Of a stretch of DNA of 64,000 nucleotides, positions 43,406-52,070 are shown in pieces; the first letter of the stretch is position 1; the number at the start of each line of letters is the position of its first letter. The position numbers were made by a program, and so were the translations under genes. The stretch spans positions 186,001-250,000 of the forward strand of contig QOZQ01000005.1 of NCBI GenBank assembly GCA_003576695.1. The letters run 5' to 3'. Origin of the DNA: Taklimakanibacter lacteus. GTDB taxonomy: Bacteria > Pseudomonadota > Alphaproteobacteria > Rhizobiales > Aestuariivirgaceae. The notes under the pieces are model-generated. The model was not told the origin of the DNA, did not search any database, and saw only the letters and a program-made list of their open reading frames with translations.

Positions 43406-44083
43406 TCATGATCGACACAGACCTTCGACCAGCGCCGGCACCTGGTCGAAGCGATCGGCCAGGCCGTCAGGCGAGAGCTCGGCCAGAGGCCGCTTGGCAT
43501 AGCCATAGGTGACGGCGATGACCGGCACGCGCGCAGCCTTGGCCACCGCGACGTCCACCTCGGAATCGCCCACCATCACCGCCGGCCGGCCGGGAGCATC
43601 CGACGCCTGGATGGTGCGCAACAGCTGGCGCGGATCGGGCTTCGCCACGCCGAAGGTGTCAGGCCCCGAAACCACCGCAAAGCGGGCGATGAGGCCGAGA
43701 TCGGCGAGGATCTGGCGCGCATAGGCCTCGAGCTTGTTGGTGCAGACGGCCAGCCGCCATCCTTGGTCGCCGAGTCCGGCAAGCGCCGCCACGACGCCGT
43801 CATAGGGCCGGGTGCGGCGCGACAATCTTGCCGCATAGATTTCGCGGAACCGGTCGGCCAAGTGACGCAGCCCGTCGTCTTCAACCGTCACGCCACGCCG
43901 CGCCAGGCCCTGGCGCACCAGATTGTCCATGCCGTGACCGATCAAAGCGCGGGCAACATCGAGGCCCAGAGCTTCGCGGCCGTTCTCGATCAGGAGATCA
44001 TCGAGCGCATCGGCGAGATCGGGCGCGCTGTCGACCAGCGTGCCGTCGAGATCGAAGACGACGATGCCGCGGGGCCGTGCCAT
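43406..44083 (-). CDS. HAD phosphatase, phosphoglycolate phosphatase-like (Gph)
   Basis: The 225-residue HAD-IA phosphatase has motif I FDLDGTLVDSAPDLADAL (nucleophile Asp11 or so), motif II CTNKLEAYARQIL, motif III KPDPRQLL and motif IV VMVGDSEVDVAVAKAA. The start ATG (44083) overlaps the AcoC stop by four bases (ATGA), so they are coupled. Longer upstream frames lack homology. In locus B it may remove phosphate from glycolate- or sugar-type products; the substrate is inferred. Confidence 0.88.
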   Translation of the reverse strand: MARPRGIVVFDLDGTLVDSAPDLADALDDLLIENGREALGLDVARALIGHGMDNLVRQGLARRGVTVEDDGLRHLADRFREIYAARLSRRTRPYDGVVAALAGLGDQGWRLAVCTNKLEAYARQILADLGLIARFAVVSGPDTFGVAKPDPRQLLRTIQASDAPGRPAVMVGDSEVDVAVAKAARVPVIAVTYGYAKRPLAELSPDGLADRFDQVPALVEGLCRS

Positions 44084-45339
44084 CAACCGGCCGCCCTGAC
44101 CGTCTCGGCGACCAGGCGGCCGACCAGCGCCGCCGCTTCGATCTGCGGCAGATGGCCGACGCCGGCGAGCCGGTGAAGCGCCACATGGCCCGGAAGGTTT
44201 GTCGCCTGAGCCGCCGGGATGATGGCGTCCTCGACGCCGACAATCACGCGGCATGGCCCGTCAAAATGATCGAGCGCCTCGCGAATGGAGAAGAGCTGGG
44301 TCGAGCCTTCGAACAGTTTCGCCGCGGCGCGCCTCTGGCCGGCCGCGAGCCCGCTTCCCGCCCGCGCCGCCAGCGTCGCCCTGACCATCGCCTGGGGCAT
44401 TCCGGCGCGATCATGGAAGAGGCTGCCAAGCCAGCTGGCGAGCGCCGCCTCCGTCTGCGCGGCGAGGAAGCCGGCGATGAACTCGCCATCGATCCGGGGC
44501 CCGAGGCCGGCCGGCGCCAGAAGCGTCAGCGAGCGCACTTTGGGCTTGCCGCGCCGGGCGATGGCGGCCGCCACGGCGGCGCCCAGCGAATGGCCGACGA
44601 GGTGAATGCCGGCCTCTCCCTGCGCCGCCAGGGCCTGGCCGACCTGCGCCACGATGGTTGCGAAATCGGCATCCTCCAGCGGCGGCGAGGCGCCATGTGC
44701 CGGCAGATCGAGGCCGCGCATCGGATTGGCGAGGGTCAGATTGCCCAGGAAGGACCGCCACGAGGAAAGATCGGAACCAAAGCCGTGAATGAAGACGATG
44801 GGATCGCCCGTGCCGGCCTTGAGATCGCGAAAGGCGATCGCTGCCGCGGCCGTTGGCGTCGCATCAACCACTCCCCTGCGTCCGGCGAGTGCCGCCTCGA
44901 TGTCACGGCGAATGACGGCGCCCTTGGGACCGCTGCCCATGATGCGCCGGAGCTCGAGCCCGTTGCTTCGGGCGAGCCGGCGCGCCAGCGGTGATGACCT
45001 CAGAATTCCGTCAGTTGACGCCGCCGGCATGGCGGCCGGCGCCGATATTGCCGGAGCCGCGGCCGCCGGCATCGTGTTGTCGGCGGCATCGACCGCCTCA
45101 CCCGGCTCACCCAGAAGCAGCAGGGGCGTCAGCACGGTCGCGACGTCGCCCAGCCTGTAGGGCATATGGATGACCGTTCCGGCGGCGAAGGCCTCCACCT
45201 CGAAGCTTGCCTTTTCCGACTCCACCTCGGCGACGAGATCGCCCTTCTTCACCTTGTCGCCGAGCTTCACATGCAAGGCGACGATCTTGGCCTCGGTCAA
45301 ATCCTGCCCGACCTGAGGAACGAGTACTGGTTCGGCCAT
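44083..45339 (-). CDS. AcoC-type E2: lipoyl domain fused to alpha/beta-hydrolase
   Basis: The 418-residue protein has a lipoyl domain (Lys43 in VESEKASFEVEA), an E1/E3-binding domain (RSSPLARRLARSNGLELRRI, 114-133) and an alpha/beta-hydrolase domain. The hydrolase shows the GHSLGAAVAA elbow (Ser251), a VEDAIIP acid and a VGHLPQI His. It lacks the HxxxDG acyltransferase site, matching the AcoC type of acetoin dehydrogenase. The ATG at 45339 has a GGGAG ribosome site; GTG at 45348 is the alternative. No E3 gene is nearby. Confidence 0.9.
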   Translation of the reverse strand: MAEPVLVPQVGQDLTEAKIVALHVKLGDKVKKGDLVAEVESEKASFEVEAFAAGTVIHMPYRLGDVATVLTPLLLLGEPGEAVDAADNTMPAAAAPAISAPAAMPAASTDGILRSSPLARRLARSNGLELRRIMGSGPKGAVIRRDIEAALAGRRGVVDATPTAAAAIAFRDLKAGTGDPIVFIHGFGSDLSSWRSFLGNLTLANPMRGLDLPAHGASPPLEDADFATIVAQVGQALAAQGEAGIHLVGHSLGAAVAAAIARRGKPKVRSLTLLAPAGLGPRIDGEFIAGFLAAQTEAALASWLGSLFHDRAGMPQAMVRATLAARAGSGLAAGQRRAAAKLFEGSTQLFSIREALDHFDGPCRVIVGVEDAIIPAAQATNLPGHVALHRLAGVGHLPQIEAAALVGRLVAETVRAAG

Positions 45340-45360
45340 AAAGCTCACTCCCGAATTGCG

Positions 45361-46578
45361 TCACGCCGCCCGGCGTTCGGACTGCTCGACGGCGCGTGCC
45401 ACGAAGTCCACCGTCTTGCGGGTGGCGCCGGCGAATTCCGCGGCGGTAGCGACGAAGGCGCCGAACTGGCTGAACTCCTCCGGCTTCATGCCGTCCGGCT
45501 CATAGGCCTGGCGGAAATAGGGAATGCGCATCAGCCGGTCGAGCACATCCGACGGCGCCTCTTCATCGATCGCGGCGGGATCGAAGGGTGGGAGGCGATC
45601 CTCGACCTGCATGAGCTGGGCGATATAGCCGGGTGGGCAGGTATAGACGAAATCGCCGCCGGCGAGCTTGGCGATATGCCAGCTCGATGCCGCATGGTCC
45701 GGCCCCGGATCGACGACGCGCATCGAGCATTGCAGCATCTTGCTCGGATGGCCCTGCCGCTTGCCCAGATGATAGGCGCGCTTCATTACCGCGAGCTCGC
45801 CATGCAGGACATCTTCCGGCGAGAGAGCTATTCCACGCGCGTCGGCCTGCGCCTTGAGATCGCCGACATTGCCGAGGCGGGCCGACATGTGGGTGATGAC
45901 CGAGCGCCAGCGGGCGAGATTGATGCCGGCGGCCCTGGCGCGCTTGCGGCCGCGCGACACCGCATTCATGCAGGCGATATATTGCGCGACGGTGAAGGAC
46001 GTCGTGTTGTTGGTGGAGATGCCGCGCGCGGTCAGCTCCTCGATGACCTGATAGCCCGCCTCGGAACCCGGAATCTTGACCATCACATTGGGGCCCAAGG
46101 CCGCGAGCTCGAGTCCCTGCTCCAGCATGCGCCGGCCATTCGACACGAGACGCGGATCGACCTGGCCCGAGAGGAAACCATATTTGCCGCCCGATTTCTC
46201 GTAGACGGGCGCGATCATCCGGGCGCCGCGGCGCACGATCTCGAGATAGAGCGCCCAATAGACCGTCTCGACGTCCCGTGTGGAACGCTCGGCGGCGATG
46301 CGGCGGATCTCGGCCATCCAGAAATCGGGATCGGCCTGGATCGCCTGCAGCGACAGCGGCGGGTTGGTGGTGACGCCGCGAAATCCCATGACGCCGTCCT
46401 GCGCAGCATCGGCATCGAACAGGCGGGTGAGCTGGTCGGTCCAGATCTCACGCTTGCCGGCGGGGGCGCCCTTCAGGAAATCGGCCTTCCAGCCAGGATA
46501 GACCAGCGGCGATGAATCCCACCAGATCTCACTGTCGGGATTCGTGGCGGCGAGCCTTTCGAGAACATGCAGCGTCAT
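45361..46578 (-). CDS. Transaldolase family enzyme
   Basis: The 405-residue protein is longer than TalB but carries the family core: FRGVTTNPPLSLQAI (67-80), SGQVDPRL, VMVKIPGSEAG with the Schiff-base Lys168, and GISTNNTTSFTVAQY. It would transfer or cleave a dihydroxyacetone unit. The ATG at 46578 follows a strong AGGAGAAGG ribosome site; the GTG at 46602 is less likely. It sits between the E1beta gene and the AcoC gene in the locus B run. Confidence 0.9.
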   Translation of the reverse strand: MTLHVLERLAATNPDSEIWWDSSPLVYPGWKADFLKGAPAGKREIWTDQLTRLFDADAAQDGVMGFRGVTTNPPLSLQAIQADPDFWMAEIRRIAAERSTRDVETVYWALYLEIVRRGARMIAPVYEKSGGKYGFLSGQVDPRLVSNGRRMLEQGLELAALGPNVMVKIPGSEAGYQVIEELTARGISTNNTTSFTVAQYIACMNAVSRGRKRARAAGINLARWRSVITHMSARLGNVGDLKAQADARGIALSPEDVLHGELAVMKRAYHLGKRQGHPSKMLQCSMRVVDPGPDHAASSWHIAKLAGGDFVYTCPPGYIAQLMQVEDRLPPFDPAAIDEEAPSDVLDRLMRIPYFRQAYEPDGMKPEEFSQFGAFVATAAEFAGATRKTVDFVARAVEQSERRAA

Positions 46579-46598
46579 CTTGCCTTCTCCTCGCGCGG

Positions 46599-47606
46599 TC
46601 ACTTTGCCGCGATGGCCATGGGCTGGATATGCAGCGCGCGCCGCGCCGCCCTGATCACATCGTCCTTCTGCGGCACGCTGGCTTTCTCGAGCTCGAGATT
46701 GAACGGGATCGGTATGTTGAGGCCGGCCACGATCTCGATCGGCGCATCGAGATCATAGAAGGCCTCTTCCTGGATGATCGAGGCGATATCCGAGGCGACG
46801 CCGCCGCGGCGCACCGCCTCCTGCACGATGACGGCGCGGTTCGTCCGGGCAACGGAGGCAAGGATCGTGTCCTTGTCGAGCGGCACCAGCGTGCGCGGAT
46901 CGACGACCTCGGCCTCGATCCCTTCCTCGGCGAGCGCAGCGGCGGCTTCCAGCGCGCGCGGGACCATGTTCGACCAGGCGATGATGGTGACATCCTTGCC
47001 GGGGCGCTTGATGTCGGCCTTGCCGAATTCGACGATATGCTCGCCTTCCGGCACCGGGCCCTTGGTCATGTAGAGATGCTTGTGCTCGAGGAACATCACC
47101 GGATCGTCCTGGCGCAATGCGTATTTAAGCAGGCCCTTGGCATCGGCGGGCACCGAGGGCATCACCACCTTGAGGCCCGGTATGTGATAGAAGAGCGCCT
47201 CGAGGCTCTGCGAATGCTGGGCGGCGACACCGCCCCCGGCGCCGCCTTGGGTGCGCATCACGAAAGGCACGCGCCCGTCGCCGCCGGTCATCAGGCGGAA
47301 CTTCGCCGCCTGGTTGACGAGCATGTCCATGCCGAGCATGGCGAAATCGACATAGAGAATCTCGACGATGGGCCTGGCGCCGGCAATGGCGGCGCCGACA
47401 CCGACGCCGATCATGCCGGCCTCGGCGATCGGCGTGTCGCGCACCCGCTTCGGCCCGTATTTCGCCAGGAGGCCCTCGGTCACCTTGTAGGAGCCGCCGC
47501 GCTCGGCGATGCCCTCGCCGATGATGAAGACATCGCCGTTGCGCTGCATTTCCTCATCGATGGCCTCGCGCAAGGCCTCGCGATACATGATCTCCCGCAT
47601 TGTCAT
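46599..47606 (-). CDS. Acetoin/pyruvate dehydrogenase-type E1 beta subunit, locus B
   Basis: The 335-residue E1beta shows the GEGIAERGGSYKVTEGL segment, RVRDTPIAEAGMIGVGVGAAI, and the C-terminal LVPLDKDTILASV. The locus A copy at 22728-23714 is a paralogue. The gap to the E1alpha stop is 18 bases. The neighbouring transaldolase and AcoC indicate an alpha-ketol cleavage role, but the substrate is not known. Confidence 0.91.
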   Translation of the reverse strand: MTMREIMYREALREAIDEEMQRNGDVFIIGEGIAERGGSYKVTEGLLAKYGPKRVRDTPIAEAGMIGVGVGAAIAGARPIVEILYVDFAMLGMDMLVNQAAKFRLMTGGDGRVPFVMRTQGGAGGGVAAQHSQSLEALFYHIPGLKVVMPSVPADAKGLLKYALRQDDPVMFLEHKHLYMTKGPVPEGEHIVEFGKADIKRPGKDVTIIAWSNMVPRALEAAAALAEEGIEAEVVDPRTLVPLDKDTILASVARTNRAVIVQEAVRRGGVASDIASIIQEEAFYDLDAPIEIVAGLNIPIPFNLELEKASVPQKDDVIRAARRALHIQPMAIAAK

Positions 47607-47624
47607 GATCCTTTCGGCTTTGCG

Positions 47625-48608
47625 TCAGTAAGCGGCCACGAATTCCCGGAACTCGGCGGGCGTGATCTCGCGGCTCTCCTTCGCGAAGCCGACGGCTTCG
47701 GCGAATTCGGCCGCGATCTCCGCCTCGATCGCAGCGATGTCGGCCTTGTCGGCGCCGGACATCTCGATGAGCGCGGTGCGCGCCCGGTCGATCGGATCGC
47801 GCGCCTTGTAATAAGCGAGGCGCTCCTCCGGCATGTATTTGCCGGGATCGTTCACGTGATGGCCCATATGGCGGAAAGTCTTCGCTTCGATGAGGATCGG
47901 TCCCTTGCCGGCGCGGCATTTCTCCACCGCCTCGCGGGTGAGGTGATAGACGGCGAGCGGATCGTTGCCGTCGACCTGATGGCTTTCGACGCCGATGCTC
48001 AGGCCGCGCTTGTAGAGATCGGGATCGCGTGTCGCCTCCTCGATCGGCGTCGAGACGGCATACTGGTTGTTCTCGATGACGAGGATGAAGCTCAGATTCC
48101 AGATGGCGGCAAGATTGAGCGATTCGAGGAAGGTGCCGTTGTTGGAGGCGCCATCGGTGGTGAAGGTGACGGTCACCGCATCGGACCCCCGAATCTGGGC
48201 GGCCAGCGCCGCGCCGACACCGAGCGGCGTGCCGGCCCCGACAATGCCGTTGGCGCCGAGATTGCCCCTGGCGATATCGGCGATGTGCATCGAGCCGCCA
48301 TAGCCGCGGCAATAGCCCGACTCCTTCTGGAGAAGCTCGGCGACCATGCGCTTCACATCCGCCCCCCAGGCTATGCAATGGCCGTGACCCCTGTGGGTCG
48401 AGGCGATGTAGTCGCCCTCCTGCAGGGCCGCGCAGACGCCGGTCGCGATGCCCTCCTGGCCGAGATAGGGGTGGAAATAGCCACGGATCAGACCCTGGCG
48501 GTAGAGCTTGATTCCCTCCGTCTCGAAGACCCTGATCCGATAGGCCGTGCGGAAAATTTTCTCCAGAAACTCACGTGAAGGCGCGTTTCTCTTGGCCGCC
48601 TCGTCCAT
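47625..48608 (-). CDS. Acetoin/pyruvate dehydrogenase-type E1 alpha subunit, locus B
   Basis: The 327-residue E1alpha shows the [20 protein letters not shown] loop and the ThDP motif, which reads FTTDGASNNGTFLESLNL to ENN at 180-181. The usual GDG is TDG here (Thr151-Asp152-Gly153). The locus A E1alpha has the normal GDG. It is the first gene of the leftward run E1alpha-E1beta-transaldolase-AcoC-gph. A candidate RpiR site lies 88 bases upstream. Confidence 0.91.
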   Translation of the reverse strand: MDEAAKRNAPSREFLEKIFRTAYRIRVFETEGIKLYRQGLIRGYFHPYLGQEGIATGVCAALQEGDYIASTHRGHGHCIAWGADVKRMVAELLQKESGYCRGYGGSMHIADIARGNLGANGIVGAGTPLGVGAALAAQIRGSDAVTVTFTTDGASNNGTFLESLNLAAIWNLSFILVIENNQYAVSTPIEEATRDPDLYKRGLSIGVESHQVDGNDPLAVYHLTREAVEKCRAGKGPILIEAKTFRHMGHHVNDPGKYMPEERLAYYKARDPIDRARTALIEMSGADKADIAAIEAEIAAEFAEAVGFAKESREITPAEFREFVAAY

Positions 48609-48926
48609 TTTCGCGCTCTCCCCGTATTGCCGTTTCTGTGCGAAAACATATGGTTGATGCGATATCTCCTACAACTGAACTGGCGGGCTTGTCGAGAAAA
48701 TTTTTTGCAAAGAATCATTTTGCCCAAGGTGATGCCCCATCCCCTTCCACAACCTTCAAATGCATCCCAAATGTGAAAAATTCTTTTAACATATTGATTT
48801 TAAACAACTATCATGCCTATAGCTGCAAATATTCACAAAAGATGTGGGGTTCTGCGGAGGAAAATTGCTTTCTTGCAATCCCGGCGCTAAGTTGCGGCCA
48901 TCACCACGCGCTCACTTACCCAGCTG
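48609..48926. other. Divergent promoter gap of the E1 run and rpiR; no gene seen
   Basis: The 318-base gap is strongly AT-rich, with TTTTAAC, TGAAAAATTC and GATTTTAAAC stretches. It contains the candidate RpiR site at 48696-48711. Two promoters pointing outwards are expected; no frame is supported. Confidence 0.7.
48696..48711. promoter_or_regulatory. Candidate RpiR operator 1
   Basis: GAAAATTTTTTGCAAA, 13/16 identical to the reverse complement of TTTGCAAATTTTTTTC at 54401-54416. It lies in the E1alpha/rpiR divergent gap. RpiR-family sites are often GAAA-T-rich palindromes, so the match is plausible but visual. Confidence 0.5.
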
Positions 48927-49835
48927 ATGACCGATACACATTCGACGGCAGCGACACCCAACGGCGACCTGCTGCACCGCATCCAGGAGCGCTACGGAAA
49001 TCTGAGGAAATCGGAGCGCGTGGTCGCCGACTATCTGCGCGAGCATTCCGGCAGCCGGCTCAATGCGTCGATCACCGAGCTCGGGCAATTGCTGGGCGTC
49101 AGCGAGGCGACGATCAGCCGGGTCAGCCGGGCGCTCGGCTATCAAGGCTATCCCGATCTCAAGCTGTCGCTGGCCGAAGGGTCGCGCCATCGCACCGCCT
49201 TCGCCAATGTCCCGGTCGAGATCGACGAGAACGACTCGCTCGTCACCACCAGCGGCAATCTTGCAGCCCTCCTCGCCGCGAGCCTGCAGGGCACGCAGCG
49301 CATGCTCGACGGCGCCCGGCTCGAGCGGGCCGTCGAGGCGCTGTGCGCGGCGCGGCGCATCCTGTTCGTCGGCGTCGGCGGTGCCGCCTCCATTTGCGAC
49401 GAGGCGGCGCATCTCTTCATCAAGGCCGGGCTCGACGCGATCTCCTATCGCGACGGCTATACCCAGACGATCGGCGCCGCCAATATGACGCCGAACGACG
49501 TCATGGTCGGCGTCTCGCATACCGGCAAGACCGACACCGTCGCGGTGGCGCTCGATATCGCGCGCGAGAATGGCGCCACCACCATCGCGATCACCAGCGA
49601 CGCCACATCGCCCGTCGCCAAGGCGGCGCATGTCACGCTCACCACCTGGAACTCCTCGACCCCCTCGATCCCGCTCTATGGCGACTTCCTCGAGGGCCGC
49701 ATCAGCCAGCTGTTCCTGATCGACCTGCTCTATCTGGGTCTTCTGTTCCGCCTCGGCGCCAAGACCGCCAAGCACCTCAAGGCCACCGGCCAGGCGCTGG
49801 AAAAGCATTACCGCCTGCGCGGCGGCGAGCGCTGA
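48927..49835 (+). CDS. RpiR/MurR-family sugar-phosphate-responsive regulator
   Basis: The 302-residue regulator has the RpiR HTH (ITELGQLLGVSEATISRVSR, near 49-68; RALGYQGYPDLK) and a SIS domain (FVGVGGAASICDEAAHLF and VGVSHTGKTDTVAVAL). The SIS domain binds a phosphosugar. It is divergent from the E1 run and convergent with the HAD gene (stops abut). It is the natural regulator of locus B. Confidence 0.92.
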   Translation: MTDTHSTAATPNGDLLHRIQERYGNLRKSERVVADYLREHSGSRLNASITELGQLLGVSEATISRVSRALGYQGYPDLKLSLAEGSRHRTAFANVPVEIDENDSLVTTSGNLAALLAASLQGTQRMLDGARLERAVEALCAARRILFVGVGGAASICDEAAHLFIKAGLDAISYRDGYTQTIGAANMTPNDVMVGVSHTGKTDTVAVALDIARENGATTIAITSDATSPVAKAAHVTLTTWNSSTPSIPLYGDFLEGRISQLFLIDLLYLGLLFRLGAKTAKHLKATGQALEKHYRLRGGER

Positions 49836-50546
49836 TCAATACCGCTCCACCAGCGCCCGGCAGTGGGCCAGACCGATCCCGACATCGAGATCCGGCACGA
49901 CGATGTCCGCCAGGCGGAAATCCTCATCCGCGGTATAGGCCGAGCGAGTGACGATGCAGCGCATGCCGGCGGCCCTGGCGGCGGTGAGGCCGATATGGCT
50001 GTCCTCGACGACGACGCAGCGGCGCGGATCGAGCGCCAGCGTCCTCGCCGCGAGATTATAGATCGCCGGATCCGGCTTCTTGGCGGCGACAATGTCGCCG
50101 GCGAAGATCGATATGTGCCGGGCGCGCGATGAGCCCAGCATCACCTCGACCAGCCGCGTCACCGCGCGCTCGTTGGAGGTCGAGCATACGGCAAGGCGAA
50201 GGCCGGCCGCGATCGCCTCATCCGCCAGCCGGGCGATGCCGGGGCGCAGCGGCAGGCTTCCCGCCTCGATCAATTCCATGAAGAGGTCGGTCTTGCGCTT
50301 ATGCAGCGCCTTGATCAGGCCATCGCGCTCCGCCGCGGCAACGGACCAGCCGGTCTCGTCGAAATGACGGATCATGCGCTCCTTGCCGCCGGCGGTGGAG
50401 AGCAGCTCGGCATAGCGCTCGACCGACCATTGCGCGGCGACGCCCTGCTCGGCGAAGGCGCGGTTGAAGGCGACACGGTGGCCGTCGCGCTCGGTATCGA
50501 CGAGCACACCGTCGCAATCGAAGATCACCGCGGCAATGGCGCTCAT
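49836..50546 (-). CDS. CbbY-like HAD-IA phosphatase
   Basis: The 236-residue HAD protein starts VIFDCDGVLVDTERDGHRVAF, very similar to CbbY, which dephosphorylates xylulose-1,5-bisphosphate. Asp11 and Asp13 are the catalytic pair, and motif IV KKPDPAIYNLAARTL precedes VVVEDSHIGLTAARAAG. Here it is in a sugar operon, one base after the aldolase stop, so a sugar-bisphosphate or bypass phosphatase role is likely. A beta-phosphoglucomutase is the alternative. Confidence 0.85.
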   Translation of the reverse strand: MSAIAAVIFDCDGVLVDTERDGHRVAFNRAFAEQGVAAQWSVERYAELLSTAGGKERMIRHFDETGWSVAAAERDGLIKALHKRKTDLFMELIEAGSLPLRPGIARLADEAIAAGLRLAVCSTSNERAVTRLVEVMLGSSRARHISIFAGDIVAAKKPDPAIYNLAARTLALDPRRCVVVEDSHIGLTAARAAGMRCIVTRSAYTADEDFRLADIVVPDLDVGIGLAHCRALVERY

Positions 50547-50547
50547 C

Positions 50548-51411
50548 TCAGGCCCCCGCCCTGCCGACCGAGCCGAAAGCGCGCACCATCGCGCTCACAT
50601 CGTGCTTCATGGCCTCATACTGGCGGATGATGAAGGGCAAGGGCTCGCCGAGCTTCGGCTTCTCGGTCTTGAGATCGGCGAAGCCATCGATGAAGCAGCG
50701 CTTGTGCATGGTCGAGATATTGACCTTGGCGCAGCCGCCGGCGATGCAGCGGTCGAACTGCTCCTGGCTGAGGCCGGTACCGCCATGCAGCGCGATCGGG
50801 ATATCGACGCGCCGGGTGATGGCGCGCAGCAGGTCATAGGCGATCTTGGGCTCGCCCTTGTAGAAGCCATGCGCCGTGCCGATCGCCGGCGCGAAGACGG
50901 CGAGCTTCGGCATCTCCTTGCAGAAGGCGACGCATTCATCGAGATCGGCGAGCAGCGCCTTGTCCTCGGCGACGAATTTGTCGTCCTCGGTGCCGCCAAT
51001 GGCGCCCATCTCGGCCTCAAGCCCGATGCCGGCCGCTTCGGTCAAACGATAGACTTCGAGCGAGCGCTCGAGATTCTGAGCGAAGGGCAGCGCCGAGCCG
51101 TCGAACATCACCGAAGTCCAGCCGGCATCGATGCAGCGCCGGATGACATCGATGTCGCTGCAATGGTCGAGATGAAGGGCGACCGGGATATCGACGCCCT
51201 CGGCCAGCATGCGGACCCAGGCGGCAACCGGCGCATAACCCCAATGGCGCACCGTCTTGACCGATACCTGGACGATCACCGGCGCCTTGAGGTCGGCGGC
51301 GCCTTCGACGATCGAGCGGGCGCTGTTGTAGTCGATCATGTTGTAGGCGGCGACGCCGTAGCGGCCTGCCTGCGCTTGCTTGAGCATGGGCCGCATCGAT
51401 ATGAGGGGCAT
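50548..51411 (-). CDS. Class II fructose-bisphosphate/tagatose-bisphosphate-type aldolase
   Basis: The 287-residue zinc aldolase has VALHLDHCSDIDVIRR (Asp and the first Zn His), EAEMGAIGGTEDD (Glu), VFAPAIGTAHGFYKGEP (His) and PIALHGGTGLSQE (last His). It cleaves ketose-1-phosphate or bisphosphate to dihydroxyacetone phosphate plus an aldehyde. It is 1 base from the HAD gene and 81 bases from the VOC gene, with a hairpin in the gap. The preferred sugar is not evident. Confidence 0.91.
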   Translation of the reverse strand: MPLISMRPMLKQAQAGRYGVAAYNMIDYNSARSIVEGAADLKAPVIVQVSVKTVRHWGYAPVAAWVRMLAEGVDIPVALHLDHCSDIDVIRRCIDAGWTSVMFDGSALPFAQNLERSLEVYRLTEAAGIGLEAEMGAIGGTEDDKFVAEDKALLADLDECVAFCKEMPKLAVFAPAIGTAHGFYKGEPKIAYDLLRAITRRVDIPIALHGGTGLSQEQFDRCIAGGCAKVNISTMHKRCFIDGFADLKTEKPKLGEPLPFIIRQYEAMKHDVSAMVRAFGSVGRAGA

Positions 51412-51442
51412 TCGACCTCTCCTCTGAAATAAAACATGGACG

Positions 51443-51472
51443 AGCCGAGGCGGGAGGCGACCCGCCTCGGCT
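51443..51472 (-). terminator. Intra-operon hairpin between VOC and aldolase genes
   Basis: A perfect 12-bp stem (AGCCGAGGCGGG / CCCGCCTCGGCT, loop of 6) is followed on the minus strand, after 8 bases, by TTTTATTT. It lies in the 81-base gap before the aldolase. It may attenuate the aldolase/HAD part of the operon or end a shorter transcript. Confidence 0.65.
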
Positions 51473-51492
51473 GGGTTTCGGCCGTCGTCCGG

Positions 51493-52044
51493 TCAGATCT
51501 TCGTCTCTTCCAGATATTTGGGGTGGAACAACCGCGTCTTGCCCGACTTCTTGGCTTCATCGTCATAGACGGTGCCCTTCGGCGCCGAGACGATCTCGAG
51601 CTGCTGGCCCCAGGGCGCCATGAAGTAGCACCAGGTCAGGCCGAGATTGGGCCCGTCGGTATAGGAAGTCGGCTCGCCCAGCACCTTGACGCCGTTCTTC
51701 CTCAGGAAGGCGACCGCTTCCGCCATGTCGTCGACATAGAAGGCGAGGTGATGGCCGCCGATGTCGCTGTTCTTGGGCGGCAGCGGATTCTGGTCGGGCG
51801 CCTCATACTGGAAGACCTCGAGATTGGTGCCGTTGCCGCAGCGCAGATAGCGGAACTCGGTGATGACGCAACGCGGATCGACATTGAGATGAACCTTCAT
51901 CCAGTCGCCATCGGCCTTGAAGTTGGTGGCGGCGGTGAACAGGACTTCGGCTCCCAGGATCTTCTCGAAGAAGTCGCAGGCTTCGTTGATGTCGGGCACC
52001 GTGAAGCCGATATGCTCCATGCCGCGCATTCCCGGAATTGGCAT
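51493..52044 (-). CDS. VOC-family (glyoxalase-like) metal-dependent enzyme
   Basis: The 183-residue VOC protein has two beta-alpha-beta-beta-beta units, EHIGFTVPDINEACDFFEK and GGHHLAFYVDDMAEAVAF, with His11 and a second His in HH, and Glu in TNLEVF and QQLEIVS as likely metal ligands. It could be a lactoylglutathione-lyase-like isomerase, an epimerase or a dioxygenase. In a sugar operon with a kinase and aldolase, an epimerase or isomerase acting on a ketose phosphate is a reasonable guess. Confidence 0.85.
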   Translation of the reverse strand: MPIPGMRGMEHIGFTVPDINEACDFFEKILGAEVLFTAATNFKADGDWMKVHLNVDPRCVITEFRYLRCGNGTNLEVFQYEAPDQNPLPPKNSDIGGHHLAFYVDDMAEAVAFLRKNGVKVLGEPTSYTDGPNLGLTWCYFMAPWGQQLEIVSAPKGTVYDDEAKKSGKTRLFHPKYLEETKI

Positions 52045-52070
52045 TGTGATCTCCTTTTCGTTGCGATGTT

